A DNA stretch of 64,000 nt from Confluentibacter lentus (GTDB taxonomy: Bacteria > Bacteroidota > Bacteroidia > Flavobacteriales > Flavobacteriaceae): NCBI RefSeq assembly GCF_002806995.1, contig NZ_NIHE01000001.1:310001-374000 (forward strand), written 5' to 3'. Shown here piece after piece: positions 9,764-18,828 of the stretch. Position numbers and translations under genes: made by a program. Each line of letters begins with the position of its first letter. The stretch's first letter is position 1. A model generated the notes under the pieces. That model was not told the DNA's origin, searched no databases, and saw nothing but the letters and a program-made list of their open reading frames with translations.

Positions 9764-10546
9764 TTATCCGTTTAATTTTATAAATCCACCATCAATTGGG
9801 AAATCAGTTCCCGTAATAAAAGAGGCTTCATCAGAACATAAATATAGTGCTAAATCTGCTACTTCCTGCGGAACGCCCATACGACCAATTGGTTGCGCTT
9901 TAGATAGTTTTTCAAACATCTCCGTTTCTTTACCGGGATAATTATTCTTTAAAAACCCATCCACAAAAGGCGTGTGAATTCTTGCTGGTGAAATAGAATT
10001 GCATCGAATACCGTAACCAATATAATCTTTTGCCACGGAATAGGTCATGGTAAGCGTGGCGCCTTTAGACATCGAATAAGCAAATCTATCCGAAACCGCC
10101 ACCGAACCCGCAACCGATGCCATGTTTATAATAACCCCACCCTGTTTTTTCATATGAGGAATGGCACAAAATATACAGTTATAAACTCCTTTAACATTCA
10201 CATTATAGACTTTATCGAAATCGGCTTCTAATGTTTTTTCTATATTTCCAATATGGGCGACCCCAGCACTATTTATTAAAATATGGATGCTGTGTTTTTC
10301 GGAAATTTTGTTGATGACCTTACTAACGTCTTCTTGATTTGCCACGTTACACGCATGAATTTCAGCTGAACCGCCATCTCTTTCAATGTCTTCTTTAGTG
10401 ATGTTTCCATTATCGGCATTCAGTTCTAAAATATGCACATACGCACCTTGAGATGCCAAAGTTTTTGAAATCGCTTTGCCTATACCGCTGCCACCACCAG
10501 TAACTATAGCTGTTTTATTTTTTAGGCTAAACTTCATGTTGGTCAT
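9764..10546 (-). CDS. 2-keto-3-deoxy-L-fuconate dehydrogenase (SDR family)
   Basis: Classical SDR (260 aa; TGGGSGIG at 16-23, catalytic S144, Y157, K161). The acidic residue after beta-2 (LELN) suggests NAD+ preference. It should oxidise C4 of 2-keto-3-deoxy-L-fuconate to make the substrate of the FAH hydrolase encoded next. The intergenic spacer 9722-9763 contains two copies of TTTAATCGTT. A Met at residue 4 is an alternative start. Family is certain; substrate is inferred from the operon. Confidence 0.82.
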   Translation of the reverse strand: MTNMKFSLKNKTAIVTGGGSGIGKAISKTLASQGAYVHILELNADNGNITKEDIERDGGSAEIHACNVANQEDVSKVINKISEKHSIHILINSAGVAHIGNIEKTLEADFDKVYNVNVKGVYNCIFCAIPHMKKQGGVIINMASVAGSVAVSDRFAYSMSKGATLTMTYSVAKDYIGYGIRCNSISPARIHTPFVDGFLKNNYPGKETEMFEKLSKAQPIGRMGVPQEVADLALYLCSDEASFITGTDFPIDGGFIKLNG

Positions 10547-10583
10547 TCCATATCTAAAATGAGTTGTACAATATACCGTTTTA

Positions 10584-11597
10584 CTAACTATTAAAATTTA
10601 CCATGGCTTTGATGACCTTTGTTTTTGGATCTAGCCAAGAATCGAAGTTGGAAATCATATCGTTAAAACTTACTTGATGGGTTACAAAAGCGTTGGTTGG
10701 AAACTTATCGAGATTATTTATAACAAATTCAAAATCTTCTAAAGTCGCATTTCTACTGCACATAATAGTGGATTCTTTGGCATGGATTGATGGATGGCTA
10801 AAGGTCAATTCACCTTTTGACAATCCTACCAATATATACCTTCCGCCATGCGACATATAACTAATACCACCCTCTAAGGCTCTTTTATTTCCTGTAGCAT
10901 CAAAAACAACTGCGGCCAAATCGCCATTGGTTATCTTTGACACTTCTTCAACGGCCGTTTCAGAAACTTTTACCGTATGCTTAACACCGATTTCATTTTT
11001 TACAAATTCCAATCTTGCTTCATCAACATCTAAAGCAATAACTTCGGCGCCCTTAATTTGAGCCAATTTCATTAAACCAATACCAATAGGCCCACAACCA
11101 ATAACAACAATGGTTTCTCCTTTTAGTACATTGGCTCTTCGAATAGCATGTGCGCCAATAGCCAATGGTTCTACGATGGCCATTTCTTCATAGGAAAGAT
11201 GGTTAGCAGGAAGTAGCAAATCTGTTCTTACGGCAATTTTTTCTTGCATGCCACCATCAGTATGCACTCCCAAAACTCTTATGTTGGTACAACAGTTGGT
11301 TTTTCCTTGTCGACAAGCAACACAGTTTCCACAACTGACATAGGGCATGACGATAACGCTATCGCCTACTTTTAAATTTTTAGGATTCTCACCAATTTCC
11401 AATATTTCGCCGGCTAACTCGTGTCCCAATATTCTTGGATAGGTAAAAAATGCTTGATTACCAGAATAAGCATGCAAATCTGTGCCGCAAATGCCTACTC
11501 TATGTATTTTTATAAGGGCTTGATTATCTTCTTTTACAGGGATTTCCTTTTCTTTTAAGGCAAACTTGTTTGGTTCTTCACAAACGATATATTTCAT
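10584..11597 (-). CDS. Zinc-dependent alcohol dehydrogenase (MDR family)
   Basis: A 337-aa sorbitol/threonine dehydrogenase-like MDR enzyme. The catalytic zinc site is visible as C37 with GHE at 58-60. The structural zinc cysteines are C89, C92, C95 and C102/C103, and the cofactor motif is IGCGPIGIG. It is the first gene of the fucose operon. Its step is unclear: it could be an alternative sugar or sugar-acid dehydrogenase, or could act on a side substrate such as L-galactonate or lactaldehyde. No specific substrate can be read from the sequence. Confidence 0.75.
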   Translation of the reverse strand: MKYIVCEEPNKFALKEKEIPVKEDNQALIKIHRVGICGTDLHAYSGNQAFFTYPRILGHELAGEILEIGENPKNLKVGDSVIVMPYVSCGNCVACRQGKTNCCTNIRVLGVHTDGGMQEKIAVRTDLLLPANHLSYEEMAIVEPLAIGAHAIRRANVLKGETIVVIGCGPIGIGLMKLAQIKGAEVIALDVDEARLEFVKNEIGVKHTVKVSETAVEEVSKITNGDLAAVVFDATGNKRALEGGISYMSHGGRYILVGLSKGELTFSHPSIHAKESTIMCSRNATLEDFEFVINNLDKFPTNAFVTHQVSFNDMISNFDSWLDPKTKVIKAMVNFNS

Positions 11598-11887
11598 TTT
11601 TTTATTTCTTGGTTATCTAAATATGATTTCCCTTTCAATTTACGTGAAGTTTAAAGGGAGTTTTTATCCTAACTTTATCTAAAGTCACGATTTGTAAAAT
11701 TAACTAAATTATTATGCAATGAACACAAAATTTACAAGAAATTCCCCAACTAATACAACCCTTTAAAAACGTAATGCTCATGGTTTTATGTTTTCTACAA
11801 AGGATACATTTTAACCCATTTGTTTAAAGTTATTTTTATATTTTGCATCAAATAAGCCAATATTTTAAACTAAGTTACTAAACTGAT
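11598..11887. promoter_or_regulatory. Divergent promoter region between fucose operon and acetylesterase gene
   Basis: These 290 bases contain no gene and separate two divergent units. A 14-bp perfect palindrome, ACTTTATCTAAAGT, lies at 11672-11685. A longer inverted pair, TCCCTTT (11629-11635) with AAAGGGA (11653-11659), lies between it and the fucose operon. Both are plausible operator positions for the fucose operon, but no local regulator gene exists. The esterase-side sequence is AT-rich with a TATATTTTG stretch close to its start. Confidence 0.35.
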
Positions 11888-13834
11888 ATGAAAAAAATTT
11901 TAACATCCCTACTCTTAATTTTTAGCTTTTATTCTTATGCTAATATTGAATTACCCTTGTTGTTTTCTGACAATATGGTTTTGCAACGTAATAAACCTAT
12001 TCCTATTTGGGGCTGGGCAGATGCTAATGAGAAGATTGAGATTCGCTTCAACAGGCAAATTATAAAAACCAAGGCCGATAAAAATGGCAAATGGGAGGTT
12101 AATTTAAAGCCTGAAACTGCTGGCGGCCCTTATAGCATGTCTATCCAAGGGAAAAACCCCATAACCTTAAAGGATATTTTAGTGGGTGAAGTTTGGGTTT
12201 GCAGTGGCCAATCCAATATGGAGTTCACAGTTAGCCAATCCATGAATGCCCAACAAGAAATGAATGACGCAAACTATCCAATGATACGTCAGTTTTTGGT
12301 TGAAAATGACGTTGCTACAACTCCTAAACAAAAATTAAAAGGAGGTAAATGGGCTGTTTGCAATACTAATACCGTTGGCAATTTTTCGGCCGTAGGTTAC
12401 TTTTTTGCTAAAAAAATATATAGTGAATTAAAAATCCCTATTGGCATAATACATACCTCTTGGGGCGGCACTTGCGTTGAAACTTGGACCAGCAAAGAAG
12501 CTTTTGAAAGCAGTGATGAATTTAAAGATATGATTGCAAATATGCCAGATATTAAGACCGATGCTATTTTAGAATTTCAAGTAAAATCTATTTTAGAAAA
12601 AGTAGAAAAAATTCAAGGTTCAAAAATAAGTATGGATAATGAAGGTGCCTTCAAAAATCCTGATTATGATGATATTAGTTGGCCAGAAATGAATGCTCCT
12701 GGTCTATGGGAAAGCCAAGCCTTAGGAAATTTGGATGGAATAGTTTGGATGCGTAAAACATTTACAATATCTAAAGATGATGCCAACAAAGAAGCCTTTT
12801 TAGAATTGGCAAAAATTGACGACATAGATATTACCTATATAAATGGTAAAGAAGTAGGGACAACTAATCTATATAATTTAAAAAGAGCCTATAAAATACC
12901 GACTGGTGTATTACAGGAAGGCATCAATACCATTGCCGTTAGAATTATTGATAACACGGGTGGCGGTGGCATTTACGGGGAAGCATCCGATTTAAAATTA
13001 ACCACTCAGAATGACGTAATTACTTTAACTGGAGCATGGAAATACCAAGTGGTTGATGTTTTAACATCTATATCCCCAAACAGTTACCCATCATTATTAT
13101 TCAATGCTATGGTTAATCCATTAATTCCATATGCCATTCAAGGTGTATTGTGGTATCAAGGAGAGGCTAATGCTGGAAGAGCAAAACAATACAAAAAAGC
13201 ATTCCCGTTAATGATAGCAGATTGGAGACAAAAATGGAACCAAGGTGACTTTCCATTTTATTTTGTACAATTATCTACGTTTGATGAATTTGGAGGAAAC
13301 AGTAATAAGGGAAGTAAATGGGCCGAACTTAGGGAAGCACAAACATATACTTTACAAACAGTTCCGAATACAGGTATGGCTGTGACAATAGACGTTGGAG
13401 ATGCTAAAGATATTCATCCTACAAATAAACAAGATGTTGGAAAAAGGTTGGCTGCTATTGCGTTAAATAATGTTTACAAAAAAGATGTTGTTTTTAACGG
13501 CCCTACTTATAAATCGATGGAAATTAAAGACAATCAAATCATTTTAACTTTTGATAATATAGGAAGTGGTTTAATGACACCTGATAAATATGGTTATATA
13601 AAAGGATTTGAAATTGCTGGGACAGATAAAATCTTTCATTATGCTAAAGCATTTATAAGCAATAATAAAGTCATTGTTTATCATGATGAAATTAAAAACC
13701 CGGTTTCTGTTCGCTATGGATGGGCAGATGATGCTGGCGATTGCAATCTTTATAATGAAGAAAAATTTCCTGCTTCACCATTTAGAACAGATGATTGGAA
13801 AGGTATTACTGAAAATGAAAAATATCAATTTTAA
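11888..13834 (+). CDS. Sialate O-acetylesterase-like SGNH carbohydrate esterase
   Basis: A secreted esterase of 648 aa with a signal peptide at about 1-18 (ending SYA). The SASA/SGNH nucleophile is Ser107 in VCSGQSNMEF. The catalytic Asp/His block is near residue 511 (DAKDIHPTNKQD). Between them, at about 270-370, is a beta-galactosidase-like jelly-roll insert (GIVWMRKTFTI, ITYINGKEVG). Members remove acetyl groups from sialic acids or from plant polysaccharides such as xylan and xyloglucan. The neighbouring pentose and xylanase genes favour a plant or algal glycan here; this is inference. Confidence 0.85.
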   Translation: MKKILTSLLLIFSFYSYANIELPLLFSDNMVLQRNKPIPIWGWADANEKIEIRFNRQIIKTKADKNGKWEVNLKPETAGGPYSMSIQGKNPITLKDILVGEVWVCSGQSNMEFTVSQSMNAQQEMNDANYPMIRQFLVENDVATTPKQKLKGGKWAVCNTNTVGNFSAVGYFFAKKIYSELKIPIGIIHTSWGGTCVETWTSKEAFESSDEFKDMIANMPDIKTDAILEFQVKSILEKVEKIQGSKISMDNEGAFKNPDYDDISWPEMNAPGLWESQALGNLDGIVWMRKTFTISKDDANKEAFLELAKIDDIDITYINGKEVGTTNLYNLKRAYKIPTGVLQEGINTIAVRIIDNTGGGGIYGEASDLKLTTQNDVITLTGAWKYQVVDVLTSISPNSYPSLLFNAMVNPLIPYAIQGVLWYQGEANAGRAKQYKKAFPLMIADWRQKWNQGDFPFYFVQLSTFDEFGGNSNKGSKWAELREAQTYTLQTVPNTGMAVTIDVGDAKDIHPTNKQDVGKRLAAIALNNVYKKDVVFNGPTYKSMEIKDNQIILTFDNIGSGLMTPDKYGYIKGFEIAGTDKIFHYAKAFISNNKVIVYHDEIKNPVSVRYGWADDAGDCNLYNEEKFPASPFRTDDWKGITENEKYQF

Positions 13835-13848
13835 TAAGTAACTATTAC

Positions 13849-13882
13849 AAAAAAAGCCAAGAATTTAATTCTTGGCTTTTTT
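13849..13882. terminator. Bidirectional rho-independent terminator
   Basis: Stem AAAGCCAAGAAT / ATTCTTGGCTTT with a TTA loop is flanked by A- and T-runs. It lies between the convergent acetylesterase gene and the semialdehyde dehydrogenase gene and can serve both. Confidence 0.9.
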
Positions 13883-13886
13883 GCTT

Positions 13887-15467
13887 TTACCTCTTATATT
13901 CACCATCAACAAGTCTCATTATTCCTAATGGATTTTCGGTTTTTAATTCTTCTGGCAATAAATGTTCAGGAAAATTTTGATAGCATATTGGACGCGTAAA
14001 CCGATATATAGCAGCCGTACCGACAGAAGTGGACCGGCTGTTTGAAGTTGCTGGAAAAGGCCCTCCATGCACCATAGCATGGCACACTTCTACACCAGTA
14101 GGAAAGTTATTAATTATCAACCTACCAACCTTCTGTTCTAATATTTCGATTAAATCGGTATAATTATTTAAATCATTTTCAGTTCCAAAAAGTGTTGCCG
14201 TTAAATGGCCTTTCATTTTTTTTGCTGAAGCCAACAACTCTTCTTTAGAGTCTGCAATCACACTAATTGTTGATGGCCCGAAGTTTTCTTCTTCTAGGTA
14301 ATCCCTTAAAATAAAACTTTTAGCTGTGGTTTCAAATAGATGGGCACTTCCTTTAAATCCTTCTATACTTGATTTGCCCTTAGCTAATAATTTCACTTCA
14401 AGTTTATTACTAGCCAAATGCTCAATACCGTTATCGAATGCCGATTTAATTCCTTTATTCAACATCGCTTTAGCTTCTGTTTCTTCAAAGTGTTTGGCCG
14501 TCTGCTTCTGAAAGTTTTGCAAGTTTTCATCGTTATTCAAAAAAACCAAGCCAGGGTTTGTACAAAATTGTCCTGCCCCAAGGGTTACAGAATCCGTTAA
14601 TTCTTTAGCAATCTCTTCAGAACGCTCTTTTAATGCTTCAGGTAAAATAAAGACTGGGTTTGTACTTCCCATTTCAGAATAAACCGGAATAGGTTCTTTC
14701 CTGTTATTTGCAGCATTAAAAATAGCCATGCCACCTCTAGTAGATCCAGTAAATCCGATGGCCTTAATTTGTGGATGCATGACAATGGCCATTCCGACCT
14801 CAACAGAAGCCCCATGGACCATGGAGAAAACGCCTTTTGGCATATTGCTTTTTTCAGCTGCCTTATTTATTGCCATAGATACCAACTCACAAGTTCCAGG
14901 ATGTGAAGGATGTCCTTTTACAACCACAGGGCATCCGCTTGCTAAAGCTGAAGCGGTATCTCCACCAGCAACTGAAAATGCCAATGGAAAATTGCTGGCC
15001 CCAAATATACCGACCGCCCCTAAAGGTTTTTGCATATAACGAAAATCAGATCTTGGTAAGGGTTCCCTATCTAGCAGAGGCGTATCTATTCTGGCATTCA
15101 CCCAAGAACCTTCTCGTAAAACAGTCGCAAATAATTTTAATTGACCCATAGTTCTGGCACGTTCACTGACAATTCTACCTGCTGGCAAACCGGTTTCTGC
15201 AGAACAACGTTCTATTAAAACGTCTCCAAGATTTAAAATTTCATTAGCAATCGTATCTAAGAACAATGCTTTTTCTTTTCCGCTTTTTTTACGATAAATC
15301 GCGAATGCTTCATGTGCTTTTGATGCTGCTTCATTAACTTCATCTATTGTGGCTTCATAAAAAGTGGTTGGTAATTCGGAAGCATCCGAAGGATTGATAC
15401 CTTTAAATGTTGTTTTTCCTTCTGATGAAATTGTGCCTGCTATATAATTCTTTCCTGTTAATTTCAT
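13887..15467 (-). CDS. Alpha-ketoglutaric semialdehyde dehydrogenase
   Basis: An aldehyde dehydrogenase (526 aa) of the NADP+-dependent KGSADH branch. It should make alpha-ketoglutarate from the semialdehyde, the last step of the oxidative pentose (Weimberg-type) pathway. Catalytic residues are visible: general base Glu265 (YSEMGSTNPVF) and nucleophile Cys302 (GAGQFCTNPG). The coenzyme region GFTGSTRGG follows the Rossmann core. The same family serves glucarate and hydroxyproline breakdown. The co-encoded pentonate dehydratase and keto-deoxy-pentonate dehydratase point to pentoses. It is the last gene of the operon. Confidence 0.88.
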   Translation of the reverse strand: MKLTGKNYIAGTISSEGKTTFKGINPSDASELPTTFYEATIDEVNEAASKAHEAFAIYRKKSGKEKALFLDTIANEILNLGDVLIERCSAETGLPAGRIVSERARTMGQLKLFATVLREGSWVNARIDTPLLDREPLPRSDFRYMQKPLGAVGIFGASNFPLAFSVAGGDTASALASGCPVVVKGHPSHPGTCELVSMAINKAAEKSNMPKGVFSMVHGASVEVGMAIVMHPQIKAIGFTGSTRGGMAIFNAANNRKEPIPVYSEMGSTNPVFILPEALKERSEEIAKELTDSVTLGAGQFCTNPGLVFLNNDENLQNFQKQTAKHFEETEAKAMLNKGIKSAFDNGIEHLASNKLEVKLLAKGKSSIEGFKGSAHLFETTAKSFILRDYLEEENFGPSTISVIADSKEELLASAKKMKGHLTATLFGTENDLNNYTDLIEILEQKVGRLIINNFPTGVEVCHAMVHGGPFPATSNSRSTSVGTAAIYRFTRPICYQNFPEHLLPEELKTENPLGIMRLVDGEYKR

Positions 15468-15492
15468 TTTATAGGTTTTAAATTATTGATTC

Positions 15493-16368
15493 TTATTTGG
15501 ATTTAATATCGCCCCACAACCATCGCAAGGCTTCTGGAAGCACACTGCCTCCATGTTTACCATTGTGAGCACCGGTTCCTGTCACGAAAATATAATCATA
15601 AGATTTGTATTCTAATGAGGATGCCATTTGCTGGTTGGCAAGCCACCAATTTCCGTGTTCATTATTTAAATCGTTAGAGCCATCTTGCAGATACACCTTA
15701 ATATCTTTTTTAGGTGTTTTTCTAATCATGGCTTCATAATGATGTCCGCCACGGATGTTTGTAAAACTTCCAAAGTGGCTCATGACCTTACTAAAATAAT
15801 CTGGTCGTTCCCAAGCTGCCGTAAAGGCACAAATACCCCCAGAAGACAATCCACAAATGGCTTTCATTTGTGGATTGGTGGAGATATTATATGTTTTGCT
15901 TAATTCAGGTATTAATTCTTCTATAAGAAACCGTGCATAGGCATCGGTAAGACTATCATATTCAATGCTTCGGTTACTCGCCCTAAAAGGGTTTTCGGGC
16001 AATTCTGAACTCATGTGACCTGGGTTTATAAATAACCCAATAATCACTGGTATGTCTTTTTTGTGGATGAGATTATCAAACACGATTGGCACTCTAAAAT
16101 CGCCTGCTTCATTCACATAAGCATGGCCATCTTGAAAAACCATTAATGCAGCAGCTTCGTTGGGGTTATACTGCACAGGAATATACATGTAGTATTCCCT
16201 AATGGTGCCATCAAAAATGGTGCTCTTCCAGACTTGTTTTGTTACCATGCCTTTCGGAACACCATCATGCCGTTTAGAGTCTTCATTAAAACTATATTCA
16301 CTTTCTTGTCCGAAACCCATGTTCAGAGTCAGGAGCAAAAAAACAAATACAGTTTTTATGGGTTTCAT
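15493..16368 (-). CDS. Secreted CE1-like esterase
   Basis: An alpha/beta-hydrolase of the esterase D/feruloyl esterase type (291 aa) with a signal peptide at about 1-20 (ending GFGQ). The nucleophile is Ser175 in CGLSSGG. An Asp lies in the LQDGSNDLN block, and the catalytic His is in [11 protein letters not shown] near the C-terminus. It could release acetyl or feruloyl groups from xylan, or hydrolyse an aldonolactone outside the cytoplasm. The second idea is tempting because no other lactonase for pentonolactone is encoded in this operon. It overlaps the upstream dehydratase gene by four bases. Confidence 0.75.
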   Translation of the reverse strand: MKPIKTVFVFLLLTLNMGFGQESEYSFNEDSKRHDGVPKGMVTKQVWKSTIFDGTIREYYMYIPVQYNPNEAAALMVFQDGHAYVNEAGDFRVPIVFDNLIHKKDIPVIIGLFINPGHMSSELPENPFRASNRSIEYDSLTDAYARFLIEELIPELSKTYNISTNPQMKAICGLSSGGICAFTAAWERPDYFSKVMSHFGSFTNIRGGHHYEAMIRKTPKKDIKVYLQDGSNDLNNEHGNWWLANQQMASSLEYKSYDYIFVTGTGAHNGKHGGSVLPEALRWLWGDIKSK

Positions 16369-17198
16369 CTCACATAGTTGATTAAAGTTCCAATATGATC
16401 GATAGTAATTTGAATTTCATCACCACTTTGTAATGTAAACGCCGTTGTTGGTACAATACCAGTTCCTGTCATTAAAAAACTTCCGGTAGGGAAAGAACAT
16501 TCTCTGTATAAATAAGACACCAAATCTTCAAACTTGCGTATGATTTTATTAATTTCTATTTTATCTTCAAAAACAACTTCTCCTTTTCTAAGGATTTTCA
16601 TCGCAATTTTAGTATCGGTTGGAAGCGCTTCTTTTGTTAAAAACACACAGGGCCCTAAACCAGCACACGCATCAAATGTTTTTGCTTGTGGAAGGTATAA
16701 AGGATTTTCACCTTCAATACTTCTAGAACTCATATCATTACCAATGGTATAACCAATTATTTTACCAGAAGACGTAATAGCTAATGTTAATTCTGGTTCT
16801 GGCACATCCCAAGTAGAATCTTTTCTAATATTTACTTTTCCACCAGAAGGCACGGCTCTATTTACGGTTGCTTTAAAAAACAATTCTGGTCTGTCTGCAT
16901 TATAAACACGCTCGTAATAATCGCCGCCGCCAGCACCTTTGCTTTCTTCCTGTCTTCCTAATTTACTATTGAAATAGGTAACGCCACTTGCCCATAATTC
17001 TTGGCTTTTCATTGGCACCAACAAATCATTTGCTAAAATATCTTGTGCGTTGTTAATTGGTGACCCTTTTCTAGCAATATCTTGCGCTTTATCATACAAA
17101 TTGTCATTGTTAAAAAAATCATCCCAATTTTCATTTACTAAGTAAAATGAGTTTTCGGATTGAACTAAAATTCCTTTTGTAGTGTTGTAAATTTTCAT
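16365..17198 (-). CDS. 2-keto-3-deoxy-pentonate dehydratase (FAH family)
   Basis: A 277-aa FAH-fold enzyme resembling archaeal KdaD and Caulobacter XylX. It dehydrates 2-keto-3-deoxy-arabinonate or -xylonate to alpha-ketoglutarate semialdehyde. Key stretches are [25 protein letters not shown] (acidic E134/E136) and [28 protein letters not shown] (D155). The last is very close to the Sulfolobus enzyme as I remember it. Substrate stereochemistry is not readable from sequence. The gene is encoded just upstream of the esterase and the semialdehyde dehydrogenase. Confidence 0.85.
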   Translation of the reverse strand: MKIYNTTKGILVQSENSFYLVNENWDDFFNNDNLYDKAQDIARKGSPINNAQDILANDLLVPMKSQELWASGVTYFNSKLGRQEESKGAGGGDYYERVYNADRPELFFKATVNRAVPSGGKVNIRKDSTWDVPEPELTLAITSSGKIIGYTIGNDMSSRSIEGENPLYLPQAKTFDACAGLGPCVFLTKEALPTDTKIAMKILRKGEVVFEDKIEINKIIRKFEDLVSYLYRECSFPTGSFLMTGTGIVPTTAFTLQSGDEIQITIDHIGTLINYVR

Positions 17199-17260
17199 TA
17201 GTCTATGTTTATTGTTTTAATTGTCGGATTAAAAAAATTCTTTTATAATTAGATGAATAC

Positions 17261-18610
17261 TTAATTTAAAATCAAATAGGTTATAAATAATAATACAGCT
17301 GCTGAAGTTCCTAAAACGGCTGTTCCCAAACTATGAAGACGATAACCCGTTTTCACATCCATGCCTGATAATTGGGTAACTACCCAAAAGAAACTATCGT
17401 TAACATGTGAAATGACTGTAGAGCCAGCGCCAATGGCAATAACCACCATCGCTTTTTGCATTTCGGTCTCAAAACCTAAAGTTGACATCATAGGCGCCAA
17501 GATAGACGCTGTTGTTATCAAGGCCACTGTTGATGACCCTTGTGCTGTTTTAATAGCTGCAGCCAATAAAAATGGCAACCAAATACTTATATGAACGTTT
17601 GATAATGTTTCTCCTAAAGTAACGGCAATTCCTGAATCGCGTAATACTTGTCCAAAAATCCCACCGGCACCTGTAATCAATAAAATGGACGATGCATCAA
17701 CTAAAGCTTTCCCAATCCACCCATCTGTTGAAAACATATTGGTTTCTAATTTTTTAGGAAGCGTTAAAGATAAAAAACATCCTATTAATAATGCCATAAA
17801 AGGCGCTCCCAAAAAGGTTAAAATTTTGATAAATATTGGAAAGGACTCATAATCTTCAGGTTTATAACCATATACAGACGACAATAATGAACTGATAACA
17901 ATTAAAATGATAGGTACAAAAATAGGAATGAAAGATTTTAGGGCACTTGGTTTTGACTTTAATCGTTCTAATATTTCTTCATCAGATACATCAGGACTTG
18001 GGTCTATATAGGTTTTTGAAACATATTTATTGACAAAAATAAGACTGATTGCCAATGCCCCCAAACTGATAAAAATACCAAATAACATAACCAAACCTAA
18101 ATCGGCTTTCAAATAATGAGCCGCCGCAATAGGCCCTGGTGTGGGTGGCACTAGCGTATGCGCTGCAGTTAAACCCAAGGCTAAAGCAATAGCCGAACCT
18201 GCTAATGAGATGCCTGCTTTTTTAGACAAGCTTTTATTTAAAGGAGATAGTAACATAAAGCCGCTATCCGCAAAAACGGGAATAGACACAAACCAGCCAA
18301 TAATTCCCATGGCGAATGGAATTTTTTTCTTCCCAGTAAACTTTAATACTTTTTCCGCTAAGGCATAAGCGCCACCCGAATTTTCTAAAAAAGCACCAAT
18401 AATAACCCCTAGAATGATAATCATGCCGATGCCGCCCATGGTATTGCCAAACCCATTATTAACAGAAGTAATAATTTGGTTTAAAGGCATTCCAGAAACG
18501 ATTCCGTAAAGAATAGCCACTAAAAGCAATACTACAAATGGATGCACTTTTAATTTTGTGGTTAGCAAAATGATTAAGGCAACACTTCCTAATAAATAAA
18601 TAACGACCAT
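17261..18610 (-). CDS. Gluconate:H+ symporter family permease (GntP)
   Basis: A 449-aa membrane protein with about 12-14 helices and GntP-family blocks (GFGNTMGGIGMIIILGVIIGAFLENSG, AHTLVPPTPGPIAAA, QGSSTVALITTASI, SHVNDSFFWVV; the first runs from about residue 53 to 79). GntP proteins import aldonic acids. Here arabonate or xylonate is the likely cargo because the dehydratases that consume them surround it. This would let the cell take up sugar acids directly, bypassing a cytoplasmic sugar dehydrogenase. Its leader has AACCAACCAACTAACCAAC. Confidence 0.9.
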   Translation of the reverse strand: MVVIYLLGSVALIILLTTKLKVHPFVVLLLVAILYGIVSGMPLNQIITSVNNGFGNTMGGIGMIIILGVIIGAFLENSGGAYALAEKVLKFTGKKKIPFAMGIIGWFVSIPVFADSGFMLLSPLNKSLSKKAGISLAGSAIALALGLTAAHTLVPPTPGPIAAAHYLKADLGLVMLFGIFISLGALAISLIFVNKYVSKTYIDPSPDVSDEEILERLKSKPSALKSFIPIFVPIILIVISSLLSSVYGYKPEDYESFPIFIKILTFLGAPFMALLIGCFLSLTLPKKLETNMFSTDGWIGKALVDASSILLITGAGGIFGQVLRDSGIAVTLGETLSNVHISIWLPFLLAAAIKTAQGSSTVALITTASILAPMMSTLGFETEMQKAMVVIAIGAGSTVISHVNDSFFWVVTQLSGMDVKTGYRLHSLGTAVLGTSAAVLLFITYLILN

Positions 18611-18655
18611 TTAGTTGTTGGTTAGTTGGTTGGTTTTTTAGTATGTTTAATACCC

Positions 18656-18820
18656 GTTGGGCGTAATTAACTAGAAACGTTTTTTGATTAAAAAGTTAAT
18701 ATAACTAGAAACTAAATGTCAGTCTGAGCGCAGTCGAAGACCTCGTAAACAAGCACTTCGACGCGCTCAGTGTGACAAATTTAACATCATTGACATTTAT
18801 TCTAGTTAATTACACCCAAC
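18656..18820. repeat. Nested palindromic intergenic repeat (REP/MITE-like)
   Basis: Outer 21-bp inverted repeats at 18656-18676 and 18800-18820 match with one mismatch (core GTAATTAACTAGAA). Inside them, TGTCAGTCTGAGCGCAGTCG (from 18718) pairs imperfectly with the complement of CGACGCGCTCAGTGTGACA (18759-18777). A further copy of AACTAGAAAC occurs at about 18704. The element fills the gap between the gntP gene and the dehydratase gene. No coding potential is seen. The GC-rich inner arms resemble dispersed intergenic repeats of Flavobacteriaceae. Confidence 0.8.
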
Positions 18821-18828
18821 AGTTCTAT

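Noticed and set aside
14728-15151. Open frames antisense to the semialdehyde dehydrogenase gene
   Set aside because: Shadows of a conserved enzyme; no independent start context or family signature.
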